From Methanomicrobia archaeon DTU008 (lineage in GTDB: Archaea; Thermoplasmatota; Thermoplasmata; Methanomassiliicoccales; Methanomassiliicoccaceae), in NCBI GenBank assembly GCA_001512965.1, contig LFRW01000041.1, positions 1 to 53,309 on the forward strand: DNA of 53,309 nucleotides, written 5' to 3'. The notes under the pieces are model-generated. The model was not told the DNA's origin. It made no database searches and saw only the letters and a program-made list of their open reading frames with translations. Shown here one piece after another: positions 50,066-53,309 of this stretch. Made by a program: the position numbers and the translations under genes. Positions within the stretch are counted from its first letter, which is position 1. Each line of letters starts with the position of its first letter.

Positions 50066-51961
50066 ATGGAGCTCTTCCCCTACCGTCCGCGCCCCTTCCA
50101 GGAGGAGCTGGTGGACACTATCGCTTCAAGTGTGAGGTCCAGGGGGCACCTTGTCCTGGAGAGCGGCACCGGGACGGGAAAGACCGTCTGCGCTCTGACC
50201 GGCGCCCTTGGCGCGACGGCCGAGCAGGGGAAGAAGGTGCTGTATCTGACACGGACCAACTCTCAACAGCGTCAGGTAATGCTGGAGCTTCGCGAGATCT
50301 CCAAGCGAAGGCCGTTCCTGGGTGTTGGCATGCAGGGAAGGCAGTCGACCTGCCCCCTCATCCAGAGGGACCCTGAACTGAGAAGCGGCACTCCGGAGGA
50401 ACTTTCCAAGCTTTGCACGGAGAGGAAGGCGAGGTCCATGCAGGGCAAGGAAGGCGGATGCCGGTTCTATGATGCCACTATATCGACCCCGTTCCAAGAG
50501 GTGGAGGACTACTGCAGGAAGCATCTGCCGACGGTGGAAGAGTTCGTCCAGTATTGTGACGCAAGGGGTCTTTGCCCCCATGAACTTGCAAAGGACCTCC
50601 TACCGGGAGCCGATGTTGTCGCCGCCCCGTATGCCTACTTCTTCATGCCTTTCATACGCAACAACCTCCTCGATTGGATGAACGTTCCGATCGAGGACCT
50701 TGTCGTCATAGTGGACGAGGCTCATAACGTTCCGGAGTATGCCCGGGAGGTTCGATCGGTGTCCCTCTCCAGCCGCCTCCTTGATCTGGTGGCCAAGGAG
50801 GTGGACGGGCATGGCGACCCTGAGATACTGGATGGCGTGAGCGCCATGGACCTGGTGAACGTGCTCAGGGATAGGCTGGATGCAGCGCTGGAAGAGTATA
50901 TCATCGAAGATGACGGACTCATCCCTCCGTCGTACCTCGATGAAGCGCTCATGTCGGCCTTCACCGCCACCTCCAGCAACTTGGTGCTGATGGCCAGGAA
51001 CCTCATGACCTTTGGAGAGACCATTCGGGATGCCAAGAGGAAGGAGGGGCGTCTGCCGCGCTCCTACTTGTATTCCCTGGGCACCCATCTGCTGTTCTGG
51101 ATCGACATGGACGAGGAGCACTACGTCAAGCTGGTGGTGGGGGGCGACAATCCAGCATTCGAGGCATATTGCCTTGACCCCTCGATCGCGGCCCGGCCCC
51201 TGCTTGACTGCTACGCCACCGTTCACATGTCCGGCACCCTGGTCCCTCTGAACGAATACCGCGACTCCCTTGGCCTGCCGACCGATGGCCGCATGTGCAT
51301 ATTCCCCTCACCCTTCCCTCCTGAGAACAGAAAGGTGCTCTACCTGGAAGATGTCACCACAAAATATGAGGAGATGATCCGGGACGAGGACATGGTCGCC
51401 CGGATGGAGGACCATGCCGTGGCGCTGTGCAACGTCATGGACCGCAATACCGTGGTGTTCTTCCCATCGTATCAGCTGATGGACCGCTTCATAGCGGACG
51501 GCGTCCTTAGACGTATCCACAGGAAGGTGTACATGGAGCGGCGTGGCATGCCGCAGAGCGACCTCATGGATGCGGTCGAGGAGTTCAAGTCGTCGGAGGA
51601 CGGCTCTGTGCTGTTCGCCGTGATGGGAGGCCGGGTCAGCGAGGGGGTGGACTTCCCCGACCGCGAGCTGGAGGTGGCAATCTTGGCGGGCATACCCTAT
51701 CCCAAGCCGACCGCTCGCCAGAGGGCCCTGCTGCACTACTACGAGATGAGGTTCGGCCGCGGATGGGAATATACCGTGAAGGCTCCGGTCACCCGAAAGT
51801 TGCTGCAGGCGGTAGGCCGCCTCATCCGCACCGAACGCGATGTGGGAGTGGCGATCGTCATGGACCGAAGGGCGGCCCAGTTCTCAGCCCAACTGCCTTC
51901 AGTGCCGTCGGAGCATCCAGTGAACGACACCCTCAACTTCTTCAAGGCCAAAGGGCGATGA
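50066..51961 (+). CDS. XPD/Rad3-type superfamily 2 DNA helicase
   Basis: A 631-residue 5'-3' DNA helicase for repair. LVLESGTGTGKTVCALTGAL is Walker A (about 29-48); VDEAHNVPEYA is the DEAH box (about 216-226). The iron-sulfur domain has four cysteines, in STCPLIQ, LCTERK, GGCRFYD and GLCPHE (about 95-170). HD2 motifs include GGRVSEGVDFPD (motif V) and KLLQAVGRLIRTERD (motif VI). Length and Fe-S pattern match archaeal XPD. The gene stands alone. Confidence 0.92.
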   Translation: MELFPYRPRPFQEELVDTIASSVRSRGHLVLESGTGTGKTVCALTGALGATAEQGKKVLYLTRTNSQQRQVMLELREISKRRPFLGVGMQGRQSTCPLIQRDPELRSGTPEELSKLCTERKARSMQGKEGGCRFYDATISTPFQEVEDYCRKHLPTVEEFVQYCDARGLCPHELAKDLLPGADVVAAPYAYFFMPFIRNNLLDWMNVPIEDLVVIVDEAHNVPEYAREVRSVSLSSRLLDLVAKEVDGHGDPEILDGVSAMDLVNVLRDRLDAALEEYIIEDDGLIPPSYLDEALMSAFTATSSNLVLMARNLMTFGETIRDAKRKEGRLPRSYLYSLGTHLLFWIDMDEEHYVKLVVGGDNPAFEAYCLDPSIAARPLLDCYATVHMSGTLVPLNEYRDSLGLPTDGRMCIFPSPFPPENRKVLYLEDVTTKYEEMIRDEDMVARMEDHAVALCNVMDRNTVVFFPSYQLMDRFIADGVLRRIHRKVYMERRGMPQSDLMDAVEEFKSSEDGSVLFAVMGGRVSEGVDFPDRELEVAILAGIPYPKPTARQRALLHYYEMRFGRGWEYTVKAPVTRKLLQAVGRLIRTERDVGVAIVMDRRAAQFSAQLPSVPSEHPVNDTLNFFKAKGR

Positions 51962-52036
51962 TGGCCGTCGACAGGGTGTACGGCGCCGCCCCTCGAGTCA
52001 TTAAATACGAAGGAATCATTTCGGTCCCCGACACCT

Positions 52037-52663
52037 ATGACCGACCACCCAGTCAATCGGACCGTGATGATCGATCGAACCGCCAATCCCGCGCCCCTCG
52101 GACTGATGGGCTTCGGGTTGACCACCATTCTGCTCAACCTGCATAACGCTGGTATCATCGCTTTGGGTGGAGCCATCTTCGCCATGGGCATATTCTACGG
52201 AGGCTTGGCACAGATCGTGGCAGGCCTAATGGAGTGGAGGAAGGGAAACACCTTCGGCGCCACCGCCTTCACTTCCTATGGCTTCTTCTGGCTCACCCTC
52301 GTTGCAATATGGTTGTTCCCCGTCCTTGGCCTGGCAGGTGTGGAGACCAAGCAGACGATGGCGTTCTACCTGGCACTATGGGGCGTCTTCACCGCCTACA
52401 TGTTCGTGGGCACCCTCCGGACCAACCGCGGCCTGCAGTTCGTGTTCCTCACCCTTGCCTTGCTCTTCTTCGGGCTGGCTGCAGGGGACGCTACCGGCCT
52501 CGCATCACTGACGGTTGCATCTGGCTACCTGGGCATCATATGCGGAGCAAGCGCGGTCTATGTCGCCATGGCAGAGGTGCTGAACGAGACCTACGGTCGC
52601 ATGGTGCTGCCCCTCTGGCCTGTGGCTGCCAAGAGCAAGACGGCGACCGCCGCGGCGGAGTGA
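52037..52663 (+). CDS. satP: Acetate/succinate uptake transporter (SatP/GPR1-FUN34-YaaH family)
   Basis: A 208-residue six-helix carrier. [23 protein letters not shown] (about 17-39) has the NPAPLGL signature. [36 protein letters not shown] is the following channel region, and the tail is Ala/Lys/Thr-rich. These proteins move acetate (and succinate) with protons. With acetyl-CoA synthetase in the same window, it fits acetate assimilation. GPR1-family channels are also found in methanogens. Confidence 0.92.
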   Translation: MTDHPVNRTVMIDRTANPAPLGLMGFGLTTILLNLHNAGIIALGGAIFAMGIFYGGLAQIVAGLMEWRKGNTFGATAFTSYGFFWLTLVAIWLFPVLGLAGVETKQTMAFYLALWGVFTAYMFVGTLRTNRGLQFVFLTLALLFFGLAAGDATGLASLTVASGYLGIICGASAVYVAMAEVLNETYGRMVLPLWPVAAKSKTATAAAE

Positions 52664-52671
52664 TCTCAAAG

Positions 52672-53309
52672 TCACTTCGGGCCGTAGATCAGACTGCCCT
52701 TCCGGCAGACGTCAGTACATCGGCCGCACAGGTAGCACTCGCTCATGTTACCATCCGGTACGGGCTGCTTCGTAGGGCAGGCGCGGACACATCGTCCGCA
52801 ATCATTACAGCTTGGCTGCCGGCGCAGGCGCAGGAAGCTTCGTCGAGACGCCAGTTCAGAGATGGCGCCGAAAGGGCAAAGGAGCCGGCACCAGGGGCGG
52901 TATACCACGGCGGATACGATCAGCACGGCCACGAAGACGGTGGTCGCCGCCAGGGTGAACTGCAGTCCGAAGAAACGGAACGGGTTCGCCCCCAGTACGA
53001 ACGGGGTGGCCAGGGCCAAAGCGGCCACGATCGCGGTGACGACCGCCCGGACCAGCCGGGGGCGGAAGCGATCGATGTCGATCCTAAGGTCGCTGGTCCT
53101 GGACATCAGTTCCTGGGCCGCTCCCATGGGGCAGGCATGGCTGCAGAACAGCCGACCGGTGACGAGCGCCATGATCGTTAGGAGCGACAGGCCGAACAGA
53201 GGCACAATAGGGACATTCCCGAGGGAGAGGCCGCGGAAGACCTGCATATATTGTGCCACCGGGTCGGGGACACCACCGAGCAAGAGGCCTGCCACGATCA
53301 ACGTCACGA
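52672..53309 (-). CDS. NapH/CcoG-like membrane 4Fe-4S ferredoxin, N-terminus cut by window edge
   Basis: At least 211 residues, with the frame open to the right edge. It has four or five membrane helices, with RLFCSHACPMGAAQEL near residue 55 and RPWCRLLCPFGAISEL near 140, both paired-cysteine membrane motifs of the NapH group. The end has two ferredoxin clusters: CNDCGRCVRACPTK (standard) and CYLCGRCTDVCRKG. Such proteins carry electrons from a quinol or ferredoxin pool. The partner is not seen. It converges with satP. Confidence 0.85.
   Translation of the reverse strand, partial: VTLIVAGLLLGGVPDPVAQYMQVFRGLSLGNVPIVPLFGLSLLTIMALVTGRLFCSHACPMGAAQELMSRTSDLRIDIDRFRPRLVRAVVTAIVAALALATPFVLGANPFRFFGLQFTLAATTVFVAVLIVSAVVYRPWCRLLCPFGAISELASRRSFLRLRRQPSCNDCGRCVRACPTKQPVPDGNMSECYLCGRCTDVCRKGSLIYGPK

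Overview
The window looks like chromosomal DNA of a GC-rich archaeon, most probably a Thermoplasmata lineage related to the Methanomassiliicoccales. The archaeal signs are RpoK (RNA polymerase subunit K) followed by uS2 and a MEMO-family protein, replication protein A with its associated subunit, PurP, Nep1, an XPD-type helicase, TATA boxes 25-30 bases upstream of leaderless starts, and oligo-T terminators. Two MtaA/MtbA-like methyltransferase homologues, PaaK paired with an ACT protein, and many PAS-histidine kinases fit methanogens or close relatives, but nothing here proves methanogenesis. The first 19 bases are an exact Tn5/Nextera mosaic end, so the left edge is a library artefact. I recognised no rRNA, tRNA, CRISPR array, insertion sequence or prophage.

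Left part (1-12.2 kb): a run of surface or membrane-anchored proteins (two are proline-rich, one is a zinc-ribbon/TM/tandem-repeat protein with an apparent CTG start). It is interrupted by an AT-richer patch with a ribbon-helix-helix regulator and two oppositely oriented corrinoid:CoM methyltransferase-like genes, and then by an iron-dependent alcohol dehydrogenase coupled to a PAS histidine kinase. The dehydrogenase has lost one predicted metal ligand, so this pair may be a sensor rather than a catabolic unit.

Middle (12.2-32 kb): a zinc-dependent phospholipase C-like protein, an RNase J/beta-CASP nuclease broken by a frameshift in a G5 run, CBS and cupin proteins, acetyl-CoA synthetase, LeuCD-type dehydratase, a 7TM histidine kinase, the rpoK-rpsB-MEMO block, RPA plus partner, a DUF134/DUF5320 pair behind a perfect palindrome, purP-nep1, and pdxS.

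Right part (32-53.3 kb): a metallo-beta-lactamase-fold protein, an aspartate-type aminotransferase, a Trm112-like zinc ribbon, a threonine aldolase, a paaK-ACT pair followed by a 35-residue symporter accessory peptide and its sodium:solute symporter, two ferredoxin-like paralogues, and serC-serA behind a long structured leader. A four-gene phosphorelay follows: a PAS sensor without kinase, a kinase without sensor domain, a REC protein and a REC-PAS-kinase. The window ends with a MTH1187-type protein, an iron-sulfur protein with an unusual cysteine cluster, XPD helicase, an acetate transporter and a truncated NapH-like ferredoxin.

Possible functional links are acetate uptake and activation (SatP-type carrier plus Acs), aryl or amino acid handling (PaaK, ACT, symporter), serine synthesis (SerC, SerA), and extensive signal transduction by five histidine-kinase or PAS proteins, none next to a recognisable DNA-binding output.
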